Positions 17,048 to 24,833 of a stretch of DNA of 64,000 nucleotides are shown piece by piece. Within the stretch, counting starts at the first letter, position 1. The number at the start of each line of letters is the position of its first letter. Origin of the DNA: an uncultured Ruthenibacterium sp. (GTDB lineage: Bacteria > Bacillota > Clostridia > Oscillospirales > Ruminococcaceae); the NCBI GenBank assembly GCA_944386555.1, contig CALXBN010000061.1:79255-143254 (forward strand), written 5' to 3'. A program made the position numbers and the translations under genes. The notes beneath the pieces are model-generated. The model was given only the letters and a program-made list of their open reading frames with translations, made no database searches and was not told the origin of the DNA.

Positions 17048-17513
17048 ATGACACAGGAAGATAAAAAACGCACATCTCTACTGCAAATTCCGGGACGAAC
17101 AGTTCGCTCTCTACGATGAATATGCCAAACGCAACGGCATGATGTTGAAAACACTGCTGGTGGTCAATGTCCTTTTTTATGATGCCTTTTACGACAAGGG
17201 CGGCATGACCCAAAAGGAGATCTGCCGGCGGACGCTTCAATCCAAACAGACGGTCAACCTGATCATCAAGAACCTTCTGGCCGAGAACTGTGTGACCGTC
17301 ACAGAGGTGCCGGAAAACAAAAGGAACAAAATTGTCCGGATGACTGATGCCGGAAAGGCCTGCTGTGAAAAAATAGTGCGTCACATTACCTGGGCGGAGG
17401 ACGCGGCCATGTCCATGTTCACGCCGGAGGAACAAAAGCAGCTCATTGACCTGTCCCGGACATTCACGAAGAATCTGACCAGGCTGGTCAATCAGGAAAC
17501 GGAGGAAATATAA
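17048..17513 (+). pseudogene. MarR-family regulator, frameshifted
   Basis: ATG at 17048 (ribosome site AAAGGCGG) opens a frame that stops after about 24 codons. From ~17070 the neighbouring frame continues as a clear MarR winged-helix protein (FRDEQFALYDEYAKRNGM, later GGMTQKEICRRTLQSKQTVN with the recognition helix, and VTEVPENKRNKIVRMTDAG wing) to 17513. Removing one A from the six-A run at 17063-17068 joins the two frames. It is either a decayed gene, a phase-variable homopolymer or a sequencing error. A shortened product from the ATG at 17139 would still hold the DNA-binding domain. G+C is lower than in the flanking genes. The nitroreductase starts right after the stop. Confidence 0.75.
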
Positions 17514-18140
17514 ATGGAGCTTTATGAAGCAATCCGGAAAAGAAGGACGGTTCGGGAGTTTTTGGATAAAGAGGTCGATTTTGAAGCGGTTAAACGGATT
17601 TTGGAGGCGGGCAATCTGGCGCCTACCTGAAACCACAACCGCAGCTGGAGCTATATTGTGTTGAGAACAGATGAGGAAAAGGAATACGCCTTTGAATATG
17701 CAAAGAAGATCGCCGACAGGTTCGATGCCGAAAAATATCTGAACGCGCCGCGGCCTTACCCGACGACGCTTGCCCAGAAAATGTACGGTTATGCGATGCC
17801 ACGGCAGTATACCATGCTCAAAAACGCGCCCTATGTGGTCATCCCGGTCTTCAAGTGCAAGGAGCTGAACGGCGAATATGTATCCAAACTGAATCCGTTT
17901 TCCACGATCTGGTGCGTGATCGAGAACATCTTCCTGGCGGCGACCGCAGAAGGGCTGGGGTGCTCGATGCGGATACCGCTCAATGAAGAGCATGACATCG
18001 TAAAAGCGAAATTGAAGGTGCCGCCAACCTATATGATTCCCGTTTTTATCGGCATCGGCTACGCCGACCCGCACGAGGCGGTGCTGGAGCAAAATGCCGC
18101 CGATCTTGATAAACAGCTGCACTATGGCAGATGGAAATAA
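17514..18140 (+). pseudogene. Nitroreductase-family flavoprotein with in-frame stop
   Basis: ATG at 17514 behind GGAGGAAATATAA opens a nitroreductase frame (MELYEAIRKRRTVREF, the FMN-binding RRTVR motif). Codon 39 is TGA (17628-17630), in the context L-A-P-T-*-N-H-N-R-S-W, where relatives are expected to carry Trp (TGG). The same frame then runs on without interruption to 18140 with typical features (AYAIP-like and the GLGCSMRIPLNEEHD region near the end), for a full length of 208 codons. A single G-to-A change therefore separates it from an intact gene. FMN-dependent NAD(P)H oxidoreductases paired with MarR regulators often respond to quinones or nitro compounds; here both partners are damaged. 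Confidence 0.78.
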
Positions 18141-18163
18141 GCGAATAATCGAGGAATGCTGCA

Positions 18164-19066
18164 ATGGAACCGATTATTCGAGAAATACAAGCAAAAAGCG
18201 TGCTTACAAAATCCAACCTGCCAGTGAGCGACTATTCTGTGAATCCCTATCTGGGCTGCACCCATGCCTGCCGGTACTGTTACGCTTCGTTCATGAAGCG
18301 GTTTACTGGCCACCCGGAGCCCTGGGGGACATTCCTGGACGTGAAATACTGGCCGGAGATACGCTGCCCGGAGCGGTATGCCGGGAAAGAATTATTTATT
18401 GGCTCTGTCACCGATCCCTACCTGCCTCAGGAAGAAGTGTTCGGGCGCACCCGCGCGCTGCTGGAGCAGCTCAAGGGCAGCGGGGTCAAGATCAGTATCG
18501 CCACCAAAAGCGACCTTGTGCTGCGGGATCTGGATTTGATCAAAACATTCCCGGACGCCCGTGTTTCCTGGTCTGTCAACACGCTGGATGAGGGCTTCAA
18601 AAACGAGATGGACAATGCCGTCAGCATGGAGCGGCGGCTGGCCGCCATGAAGGCGTTTTATGACGCTGGCGTCCGCACTACCTGTTTTGTCTCCCCCATC
18701 TTCCCCGGCATCACCAATGTAAAGGCCATCATCGACCGGGCAAAGGGGCAGTGCAACCTGATCTGGCTAGAAAACCTCAACCTGCGGGGCAGCTACAAAG
18801 CGGTCATCCTCGACTACATCCGGGAAAGGTATCCGCAGCTTGCGCCGCTGTATCAGGAGATTTACCAAAATGGGGACCGCGCCTATTGGGAGCTGCTGGA
18901 CGGGGAGCTGAAACGCTATGCCGCTGCAATCGGGCTGGACTATGTGCGGGGCGACGACAGCATGAAGCGGCCCTTTCACGCTCCGCCGGTCATTGTGAAC
19001 TATTTTTACCATGAGCAGATCAAAAAGTCTGCCAGGAAAGGCGGTGGCAGGCCGGAATTGCCATAA
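18164..19066 (+). CDS. Radical SAM protein, 'mobile pair B' / SPL-like type
   Basis: 300 residues with a CxxxCxxC cluster motif C32-THA-C36-RY-C39 near the N-terminus and a partial TIM barrel typical of the SPL-like radical SAM proteins. From memory the N-terminal sequence (KSVLTKSNLPVSDYSVNPY) is very close to the NCBI family 'radical SAM mobile pair protein B', which normally sits next to a 'pair A' partner. No pair A gene is present here. It lies 23 bases after the broken nitroreductase and is the only intact gene of the AT-richer island. Its reaction is unknown. Confidence 0.82.
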   Translation: MEPIIREIQAKSVLTKSNLPVSDYSVNPYLGCTHACRYCYASFMKRFTGHPEPWGTFLDVKYWPEIRCPERYAGKELFIGSVTDPYLPQEEVFGRTRALLEQLKGSGVKISIATKSDLVLRDLDLIKTFPDARVSWSVNTLDEGFKNEMDNAVSMERRLAAMKAFYDAGVRTTCFVSPIFPGITNVKAIIDRAKGQCNLIWLENLNLRGSYKAVILDYIRERYPQLAPLYQEIYQNGDRAYWELLDGELKRYAAAIGLDYVRGDDSMKRPFHAPPVIVNYFYHEQIKKSARKGGGRPELP

Positions 19067-19079
19067 ATCACAGCTTTCC

Positions 19080-19108
19080 TTGAAAAGGGAGCGCCGGCAT
19101 GGTATAGT
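19080..19108 (+). promoter_or_regulatory. Sigma-A promoter for PfkB kinase
   Basis: TTGAAA (19080-19085), 17-bp spacer, TATAGT (19103-19108), about 85 bp upstream of the kinase start. Confidence 0.65.
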
Positions 19109-19193
19109 AATAAAGTATTTGCCGTTTCCGGCCCGGCCGGGGCGGTGCCACGCGGGCCCGGCCCGCCCTGTTTTGAAAAGAGGGGGTTTACCT

Positions 19194-20210
19194 ATGGAGA
19201 AAAAACCGTTTGACCTTTTGACCTTCGGCGAAATTATGCTGCGCCTGTCCCCGCCGCGCCATGCGCGCATTGTGGACGGCGATATCTTTGAAAAGCGCGC
19301 CGGCGGCGCCGAGCTGAACGTGGCCTCGGGCGTGGCCCTGCTGGGCCTGCGCACGGGCATCATCAGCCGCCTGCCGCAAAGCGAGCTGGGCACCTTCATC
19401 AAAAACCGCATCCGCTTTGTGGGCGTGTCCGACGACTACCTGGTGTACGACGACAGCCCCACGGCCCGCCTGGGCATTTACTATTACGAGATGGGCGCGG
19501 CGCCCCGCAAGCCCACCATCGTGTACGACCGCTACGGCGCGTCGGTGTGCGGCATCCGGCTGTCGGACATCCCCCAGGAGGCCTATTCTTCGGCCCGGAT
19601 GTTCCACACCAGCGGCATCAGCCTGGCCCTGGGCACCCGGGACGTGGCCATCGAGGTGCTGAAGAACTTCAAGGCCGCCGGGGCCCAGATCAGCTTCGAC
19701 GTGAACTACAGGGCCAATTTGTGGGGCGAGGACGAGGCCCGGCAGACCATCGAGAAGATCCTGCCCCTGGTGGACGTGCTGTTCGTCAGCGAGGAAACCA
19801 GCCGGCGGATGTTCCGCAAAACCGGTGAGCTGCGGGATATCATGAAGAGCTACGCCGCCGAGTACGGCGTGAAGATTGTGGCCACCACCCAGCGCACGGT
19901 GCTCAGCCCCCGCAAGCATAACTTCACCAGCGTGCTGTACAGCGCCGCCCAGGACGCCTTCTATACCGAGGCCCCCTACGAGAACATCGACGTTATCGAC
20001 CGCATCGGCAGCGGCGATGCCTATGTGGCCGGCGTGCTGTTCGGCCTGCTGAAGTATGGCGACCCCCGCAAGGCCATGCAGTTCGGCAACGCCACCTCCA
20101 GCGTGAAAAACACCGTGCCCGGCGACTTGCCCAGCAGCGATTTCAAGGAGATCGCCCGCATCATTGAAGAGCACAACGCCACCGGCCCGGTGAGCGAGAT
20201 GAACCGCTGA
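19194..20210 (+). CDS. PfkB-family sugar kinase, 2-dehydro-3-deoxygluconokinase-like
   Basis: 338 residues, ribokinase fold. The N-terminal FDLLTFGEIMLRLSPP and GGAELNVASGVALLGL motifs and the C-terminal catalytic DRIGSGDAYVAGVLFG (anion hole and base Asp; GSGD in place of the commoner GAGD) identify the PfkB family. The Y-Y-Y-E-M stretch and overall length resemble KDG kinases (KdgK), which phosphorylate 2-keto-3-deoxygluconate, but no uronate genes are adjacent and the substrate is therefore open. Start 19194 has AGAGGGGG upstream; the open frame extending back to 19011 runs into the radical SAM gene. Own promoter, own terminator. Confidence 0.85.
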   Translation: MEKKPFDLLTFGEIMLRLSPPRHARIVDGDIFEKRAGGAELNVASGVALLGLRTGIISRLPQSELGTFIKNRIRFVGVSDDYLVYDDSPTARLGIYYYEMGAAPRKPTIVYDRYGASVCGIRLSDIPQEAYSSARMFHTSGISLALGTRDVAIEVLKNFKAAGAQISFDVNYRANLWGEDEARQTIEKILPLVDVLFVSEETSRRMFRKTGELRDIMKSYAAEYGVKIVATTQRTVLSPRKHNFTSVLYSAAQDAFYTEAPYENIDVIDRIGSGDAYVAGVLFGLLKYGDPRKAMQFGNATSSVKNTVPGDLPSSDFKEIARIIEEHNATGPVSEMNR

Positions 20211-20263
20211 AGCGCGGGCGGCATCCGGCGTGCGGGCGCTGCGCCCCTGCGCCCTCGGAACGG

Positions 20264-20298
20264 AAAAGCGCGGCAGCCCCGGGGCTGCCGCGCTTTTT
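20264..20298. terminator. Intrinsic terminator, fully palindromic
   Basis: 17-bp inverted repeat without spacer (20264-20280 with 20281-20297), A4 on the left and T5 on the right; serves the kinase (plus) and the tautomerase (minus). Confidence 0.88.
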
Positions 20299-20369
20299 GT
20301 ATGCCGTGCCCGGCCCCCGCAAATCGGGGAGCGGTGTACGCGTACGGCAGGGGCTGCCCGCAGCCGGCT

Positions 20370-20711
20370 TCAGAAATTCCTCCCGTTCCAGCCCCAATAT
20401 TCGGTTTCAAAGTATTTGACGTAGATGCGGGACGGGTCAATGTGCAGCACAGCTTCCAGCACGTCGGTGATGCGTCCGGTCAGGCTGTCGTAGGCGTCCC
20501 CGTCGGCGCCGCCGTACACGCCCACCTCCGCAATGGCGGCGGCCTCGTCGCTGCCGGCCATCCACAGGCGGGCGTCGTCCTCCACCCGCACCATCAGCCA
20601 CTGCTCGCTTTTGCCCGGCAGGGCGGTGACGGCCCGGCCCATCTGCTGCTTCAGCGTCTCGCCGGCGGCGGTGCTTACGGGCACATTGGTGGTGATATGA
20701 ATGTAAGGCAT
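20370..20711 (-). CDS. MIF-like tautomerase
   Basis: 113 residues, the length of macrophage migration inhibitory factor. Starts MPYIHITTNVPVS with the catalytic Pro2 exposed after Met removal; GKSEQWLMVRVE and the C-terminal IDPSRIYVKYFETEYWGWNG follow MIF/D-dopachrome tautomerase homologues. Trimeric MIF proteins tautomerise phenylpyruvate-type keto acids; in animals they are cytokines. The bacterial role is not known. Strong AAAGGAGG ribosome site. Divergent from the HAD phosphatase. No signal peptide is visible. Confidence 0.85.
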   Translation of the reverse strand: MPYIHITTNVPVSTAAGETLKQQMGRAVTALPGKSEQWLMVRVEDDARLWMAGSDEAAAIAEVGVYGGADGDAYDSLTGRITDVLEAVLHIDPSRIYVKYFETEYWGWNGRNF

Positions 20712-20839
20712 GGGATCTCCTCCTTTGGTTTTGCCGCCCGGCAGCCACAGGCGCCGCCGGGCTTTCTTCCCTGATACTAGCAGAACCCTGGCGGAAAATC
20801 AAGTTTTGTGGTATGATGGCACCCATGGAGGGGGTTGCT

Positions 20840-21487
20840 ATGAAATTTGACGCACTGCTGTTTGATATGGACGGCCTGATGTTCGACACCGAACGCCTGG
20901 CCGACGAACTGTTCGCCGCCGCCGCACCGCAGTTTGGCATCACCATCGGCCCGGGGGAAATGGCGCTGCTGCGGGGTGTCAGCCACGCGGCCGGGCGGGC
21001 GGCCTTCCAGGCCCGCTTCGGGGCGGATTTTCCCTACGACCGCCTGACCGACCGGGTGCACGAAGGGCTGCTGCGCCGGGTGGCCCAGGAGCGCCCGCTG
21101 AAGCCCGGCCTGCTGGAGCTGCTGGCCTTCTGCCGGGCCCGGCAGCTGCCCTGTGCCGTGGCCAGCAGCTCCAGCAGATCCATTGTGGAATACTACCTGC
21201 GGGAGACGGGCGTGGCGGATTGCTTTGAGGCGGTGGTTTGCGGCGACCAGGTGGCCCGTTCCAAGCCGGCGCCGGACATTTACCTGGCTGCGGCCGCGGC
21301 CCTGGGGGCCCAGCCGGCCCGGTGCATGGTGCTGGAGGACAGCTACAACGGCATGCGCGCCGGCGCGGCAGCGGGCTGCGCCGCGGTGATGGTGCCGGAT
21401 ATCGACCCGCCCACCGATGAGATCCGCGCCCTGGCCTGGCGCATTGTGCCCACCCTGGCGGATGTGATCCCCCTGCTGGAGGGGTGA
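20840..21487 (+). CDS. HAD-superfamily phosphatase (β-phosphoglucomutase-like)
   Basis: 215 residues. Motif I FDMDGLMFDTE with nucleophile D9 and acid D11, motif II ASSSSR around residue 107, Lys motif RSKPAPDIYL and motif IV EDSYNGMRAG are all present, with an α-helical C1 cap between motifs I and II. This is subfamily I HAD, near YcjU/Gph/β-PGM types; without experiments the substrate is unknown. Start 20840 is selected over ATGs at 20813 and 20825 because GGAGGGGG lies directly upstream. Confidence 0.85.
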   Translation: MKFDALLFDMDGLMFDTERLADELFAAAAPQFGITIGPGEMALLRGVSHAAGRAAFQARFGADFPYDRLTDRVHEGLLRRVAQERPLKPGLLELLAFCRARQLPCAVASSSSRSIVEYYLRETGVADCFEAVVCGDQVARSKPAPDIYLAAAAALGAQPARCMVLEDSYNGMRAGAAAGCAAVMVPDIDPPTDEIRALAWRIVPTLADVIPLLEG

Positions 21488-21708
21488 GGCCCGCCGGGGA
21501 TTTGGGGCCCGCGCATGTTTTGGGGGGGCGCCCTTTGCGCGGCGGCGTAACGCGCCGGGAGGTGCAGCCGCCCCTCCGCCGCCCTCCGGCCCGGCAAAGG
21601 GCAGGATGCGTGCGCCGCACATCCCGCGGCCGCAAAGGGCCGGGCTTCAAAGGCGGCGCAGCAGGGCCGCGGCGGGCGGCCGGCGCATCCGCCCGGCCGA
21701 AAAAAGGC

Positions 21709-21737
21709 TTGACAAACGGCGGGCGGCGGCGTATAAT
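21709..21737 (+). promoter_or_regulatory. Consensus sigma-A promoter of the methionine transporter leader
   Basis: Perfect TTGACA (21709-21714), 17-bp spacer, perfect TATAAT (21732-21737). It fires the T-box leader that follows. The 220 bases between the HAD gene and this promoter show no other feature. Confidence 0.9.
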
Positions 21738-21744
21738 GCGGATA

Positions 21745-22091
21745 TATTATCCAAAGACGTTGACGAGGAGAGTACGCGTCGGGAACTTTTCCAGAGAGCC
21801 CCAGCCGGTGAAAAGGGGTAAAGGGAACGGCGCCGAACATGGCCTCTGAGTCTCGGTGGCGAAGCGCCCGCCTGCGGCAAAGGCAGCCGCGGGGGAAGGC
21901 CGGTTCCATTTCCCGGCCCGGGGCGCCAGTTTCCGACGGGTGCACCCGTTATCGTGCCGCGCTGTAACCCGTGTCATCCGCGGGCGCAGATGCCGAGGCC
22001 CGATGCGCGAGCATCCGGCGAACCAAGGTGGTACCACGTGCCGTTTGCGGCCCGTCCTTGCAGTGTTGTGCAGGGACGGGCCTTTTTTTGG
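21745..22091 (+). promoter_or_regulatory. T-box riboswitch, methionine-specific
   Basis: ~345-nt leader. Stem I has the GAGAGTA-type kink-turn near 21765 and the apical GGTGAAA near 21808. The specifier loop reads GAAC-ATG-GCC with the AUG (Met) codon at 21839-21841. The 14-base T-box AAGGTGGTACCACG lies at 22025-22038; its TGGT pairs with the ACCA end of tRNA. A GC-rich intrinsic terminator with T7 follows at 22049-22089. Uncharged tRNA-Met would stabilise the antiterminator and switch on metNIQ. The gene content downstream agrees with the specifier. Confidence 0.93.
22049..22089 (+). terminator. Terminator of the T-box
   Basis: Stem GGCCCGTCC(TTGCA)/(TGCA)GGACGGGCC followed by seven T; mutually exclusive with the antiterminator that includes the T-box sequence at 22025-22038. 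Confidence 0.9.
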
Positions 22092-22146
22092 GCCCGCGGC
22101 CGGCGGCGCGCCCGCCGGGGCCCGGTGTGAGAAGGGGAGAAGAAGA

Positions 22147-22887
22147 TTGATCGAAATTCAGGAACTGACCAAGGTGTTCGGCCAGGGAGAGGCGAGCGTC
22201 ACCGCGCTGGACCATGTGTCCCTCACCGTGCAGACGGGGGACATCTACGGTATCATCGGCATGTCCGGCGCGGGCAAATCCACGCTGCTGCGCTGCCTGT
22301 CGCTGCTGGAGACGCCCACCTCCGGCAGGGTGCTGCTGGACGGCCGGGACATCGCCGCCATGTCCGGCGCGGCCCTGCGCGGGGCCCGGCGCAAAATGGG
22401 CGTGGTATTCCAGGGCTACAATCTGCTGATGCAGAAAACCGTGGCCCAGAACGTGGCCTTCCCGCTGAAGCTGGAAAAGGGCTGGCAGAAGGACGCGGTG
22501 GAGGCCCGGGTGCGGGAACTGCTGGAGCTGGTGGGCCTGGCGGATAAGGCCGCGGCCTACCCGGCCCAGCTGTCCGGCGGGCAGAAGCAGCGGGTGGCCA
22601 TCGCCCGGGCGCTGGCCACCAGCCCCGAGACGCTGCTGTGCGATGAACCCACCAGCGCCCTGGACCCGCTGACCACCCAATCCATGCTGAAGCTGCTGCG
22701 GGACATCAACCGCAAGCTGGGCGTCACCATCCTCATCATCACCCACGAGCTGACGGTGGTCAGTGCCATCTGCAGCCATGTGGCCGTCATCGGCGAGGGC
22801 CGCGTGGCCGAGCAGGGGGCGGTGGAGACGGTGTTTACCGCGCCCCAAAGCCCTGTCACCAGGCAGCTGCTGAACCGGGAGGTGTGA
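22147..22887 (+). CDS. metN: Methionine ABC transporter ATP-binding protein, short form
   Basis: 246 residues from a TTG start at 22147 preceded by GAAGGGGAGAAG. Walker A GMSGAGKST, Q-loop FQGYNLL, signature LSGGQKQR, Walker [12 protein letters not shown] and H-loop THE are intact. Identity as MetN rests on the Met T-box upstream and metI/metQ downstream. Well-studied MetN proteins are ~340 residues with a C-terminal NIL (ACT-like) domain that binds methionine and inhibits transport; this protein ends directly after the ATPase core and lacks it. Control may therefore rest wholly on the T-box. The stop lies 5 bases before metI. Confidence 0.9.
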   Translation: MIEIQELTKVFGQGEASVTALDHVSLTVQTGDIYGIIGMSGAGKSTLLRCLSLLETPTSGRVLLDGRDIAAMSGAALRGARRKMGVVFQGYNLLMQKTVAQNVAFPLKLEKGWQKDAVEARVRELLELVGLADKAAAYPAQLSGGQKQRVAIARALATSPETLLCDEPTSALDPLTTQSMLKLLRDINRKLGVTILIITHELTVVSAICSHVAVIGEGRVAEQGAVETVFTAPQSPVTRQLLNREV

Positions 22888-22892
22888 GGACC

Positions 22893-23561
22893 ATGGCTGA
22901 ATTTCTGGAACAATACGGCCTTCTGCTGGCCGAGGGCACGCTGGAAACACTGTATATGACCGGCGCGGCCACATTCTTTGCCTATGTGCTGGGCCTGCCC
23001 ATGGGTGTACTGCTCACCGTCACCAAGCCCGGGGCCATCGCCCCGGCCCCCCGGTTCAACTGGGTGTTCGGCTGGGCTGTAAACATCCTGCGCAGCATCC
23101 CGTTCATCATCCTGATGTTCTTCATGATCCCCGCCACCCGGGCCATCGTGGGCACCTCCATCGGCGCCACGGCGGCGCTGGTGCCGCTGTCGGTCTCCGC
23201 CGCGCCCTTTGTAGCCCGCATGGTGGAGCAAAGCCTGGAAGAGGTGGACAAGGGCGTGCTGGAGGCCGCCGTGTGCATGGGCGCCACCCGCTGGCAGATC
23301 ATCACCCGGGTGCTGCTGGTGGAAAGCGTGCCCAGCCTGCTGCGGGGGCTGTCCATCTGCATCATCACCATCCTGGGCTACACCGCCATCACCGGCAGCG
23401 TGGGCGCCGGGGGCCTGGGCAACATTGCCTACCGCTTCGGCTACCAGCGCTACCAGACAAGCGTGATGTACGTGGTCATTGTGATGATCATCCTGCTGGT
23501 GTGCATCATCCAGACCATCTTCGACGCCGCGGCCCGCCGCACCGACAAGCGCAACCGCTGA
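22893..23561 (+). CDS. metI: Methionine ABC transporter permease
   Basis: 222 residues, five membrane helices, MetI length. The EAA motif EAAVCMGATRWQIITRVLL (residues ~125-145) contacts MetN, and the C-terminal GAGGLGNIAYRFGYQRYQ is a MetI hallmark. The start at 22893 is chosen because the GGAGG that overlaps the end of metN lies just upstream; a GTG at 22884 is in frame but has no spacing for a ribosome site. A small hairpin near 23585-23605 separates it from metQ. Confidence 0.92.
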   Translation: MAEFLEQYGLLLAEGTLETLYMTGAATFFAYVLGLPMGVLLTVTKPGAIAPAPRFNWVFGWAVNILRSIPFIILMFFMIPATRAIVGTSIGATAALVPLSVSAAPFVARMVEQSLEEVDKGVLEAAVCMGATRWQIITRVLLVESVPSLLRGLSICIITILGYTAITGSVGAGGLGNIAYRFGYQRYQTSVMYVVIVMIILLVCIIQTIFDAAARRTDKRNR

Positions 23562-23682
23562 CGGCTGGCCCTTCCCACGGTTCCCACCCGTTTTCTAGAG
23601 GCGGGTTTGGAATACATGGCATCAAAATTTTACCCGTTCGGCGTTTTGCCGAAAATCTTTGTGAAAAAAGGAGAACCCAACC

Positions 23683-24588
23683 ATGAAAAAACTCTTTGCC
23701 ATCGCCCTGAGCGCCGCCGTGGCCCTCAGCCTCGCCGCCTGCGGCTCCGGCGCCTCCAGCGCCTCCTCCGCCCCCGCCGCTTCCACCCCGGCCGCCTCCT
23801 CCGCTGCAAGCACCTCCACCGCCGGCGGGGAGAACATCGTGCTGAAGGTGGGCGCCTCGCCCGCGCCCCACGCCGAGATCCTGGAGCAGGCCGCCACCCT
23901 GCTGGAGGCCGAGGGCATCACCCTGGACATTGTGGAGTTTGACGACTATGTGATGCCCAACACCGCCCTGGCCGAGGGCAGCCTGGACGCCAACTACTTC
24001 CAGCATCAGCCCTACCTGACCAATTTCAACGCCGAGCAGGGCACCGACCTGGTGAGCGCCGGGGCCATCCACTACGAGCCGCTGGGCGTGTACGCCGGCA
24101 AAAGCAGCGACCTGTCCAATGTGCCCGACGGCGCGCAGATCGGCATTCCCGCCGACGCCACCAACGGCGGCCGGGCGCTGCTGCTGCTGCAGGACCAGGG
24201 CGTGCTGACCCTTGAGGAGGGCATTGACCTGGATTACTTCCGCAATGCCGAGGATATCAGCTTTTCGGAGTATGACGGCATCGCCGAGAACCCCCACAAT
24301 GTGGAGATCGTGGCCATGGAAGCTGCCAACCTGCCCGCCAGCCTGCCTGATTTGGACTTCGCGGTGATCAACGGCAACTATGCCATCCCCGCGGGTATTG
24401 CCGACCAGCTGCTGGCCAGTGAGGACGCCGCCGGCGAGGCCGCCCAGGTGTTTGCCAATGTGATTGCCGTGCGCAGCGGCGATGAAGAGCGGCCCGAGAT
24501 CCAGAAACTGGTGGAAGTGCTGAAAAGCGATGAGATGAAGCAGTGGATCACCGACAAATACCAGGGCAGCGTGCTGCCTGTGGAGTGA
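23683..24588 (+). CDS. metQ: Methionine-binding lipoprotein
   Basis: 301-residue NlpA/MetQ-family lipoprotein: signal MKKLFAIALSAAVALS, lipobox L-A-A-C with Cys20, then a Ser/Ala/Pro-rich linker (residues ~22-50) and the binding domain beginning VLKVGASPAPHAEILEQA. Methionine-contacting motifs YFQHQPYL and the INGNYA segment are present. It captures methionine outside the membrane for MetNI. AAAAGGAG ribosome site. The operon ends at the terminator at 24648. Confidence 0.93.
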   Translation: MKKLFAIALSAAVALSLAACGSGASSASSAPAASTPAASSAASTSTAGGENIVLKVGASPAPHAEILEQAATLLEAEGITLDIVEFDDYVMPNTALAEGSLDANYFQHQPYLTNFNAEQGTDLVSAGAIHYEPLGVYAGKSSDLSNVPDGAQIGIPADATNGGRALLLLQDQGVLTLEEGIDLDYFRNAEDISFSEYDGIAENPHNVEIVAMEAANLPASLPDLDFAVINGNYAIPAGIADQLLASEDAAGEAAQVFANVIAVRSGDEERPEIQKLVEVLKSDEMKQWITDKYQGSVLPVE

Positions 24589-24647
24589 CCGGTGCGCCGG
24601 GCGGCCCGGCCGCCCGCATCCGCCGGCCGGCAGGCCGGAATTCCAAG

Positions 24648-24674
24648 AGGGGGCTTTCCAAAGCCCCCTTTTTT
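24648..24674 (+). terminator. Intrinsic terminator of metNIQ
   Basis: 10-bp stem (24648-24657 with 24660-24669) followed by a T6 run. Confidence 0.92.
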
Positions 24675-24723
24675 CCGTCGGGGGCTGCACGCACTGCGCG
24701 CAGGGTTCTGTCCGGCGGAAAAC

Positions 24724-24779
24724 TTTACACAAATTTTACATGGCTGCGCGGGCGCATTTTACCCGCTTTACTTTACAAT
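24724..24779 (+). promoter_or_regulatory. PhoP-like direct repeats and promoter before the Na/Pi symporter
   Basis: TTTACA occurs at 24724-24729 and 24735-24740 (11-bp pitch, 5-bp spacer). TTTACC (24758), TTTACT (24767) and TTTACA (24772) follow. TACAAT at 24774-24779 can serve as -10 without a good -35. Gram-positive PhoP boxes are TT(A/T/C)ACA-type direct repeats at 11-bp pitch upstream of activated promoters, so this fits activation by the response regulator encoded two genes downstream. Confidence 0.55.
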
Positions 24780-24833
24780 AACAGTTGAAGCGCGCCCGCC
24801 GTCCGGCGAAGCGCCGAAGAAGGGGTGACATTC

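Noticed and set aside
17628..17630. TGA read as Trp or Sec
   Set aside because: Other genes in the window use TGA as a normal stop with no in-frame TGA, and no SECIS-like hairpin was seen directly downstream; a nonsense mutation is simpler.
21745..22091. SAM riboswitch upstream of metN
   Set aside because: The conserved T-box sequence, AUG specifier loop and tRNA-pairing bulge identify a T-box; no SAM-I core motifs were seen.
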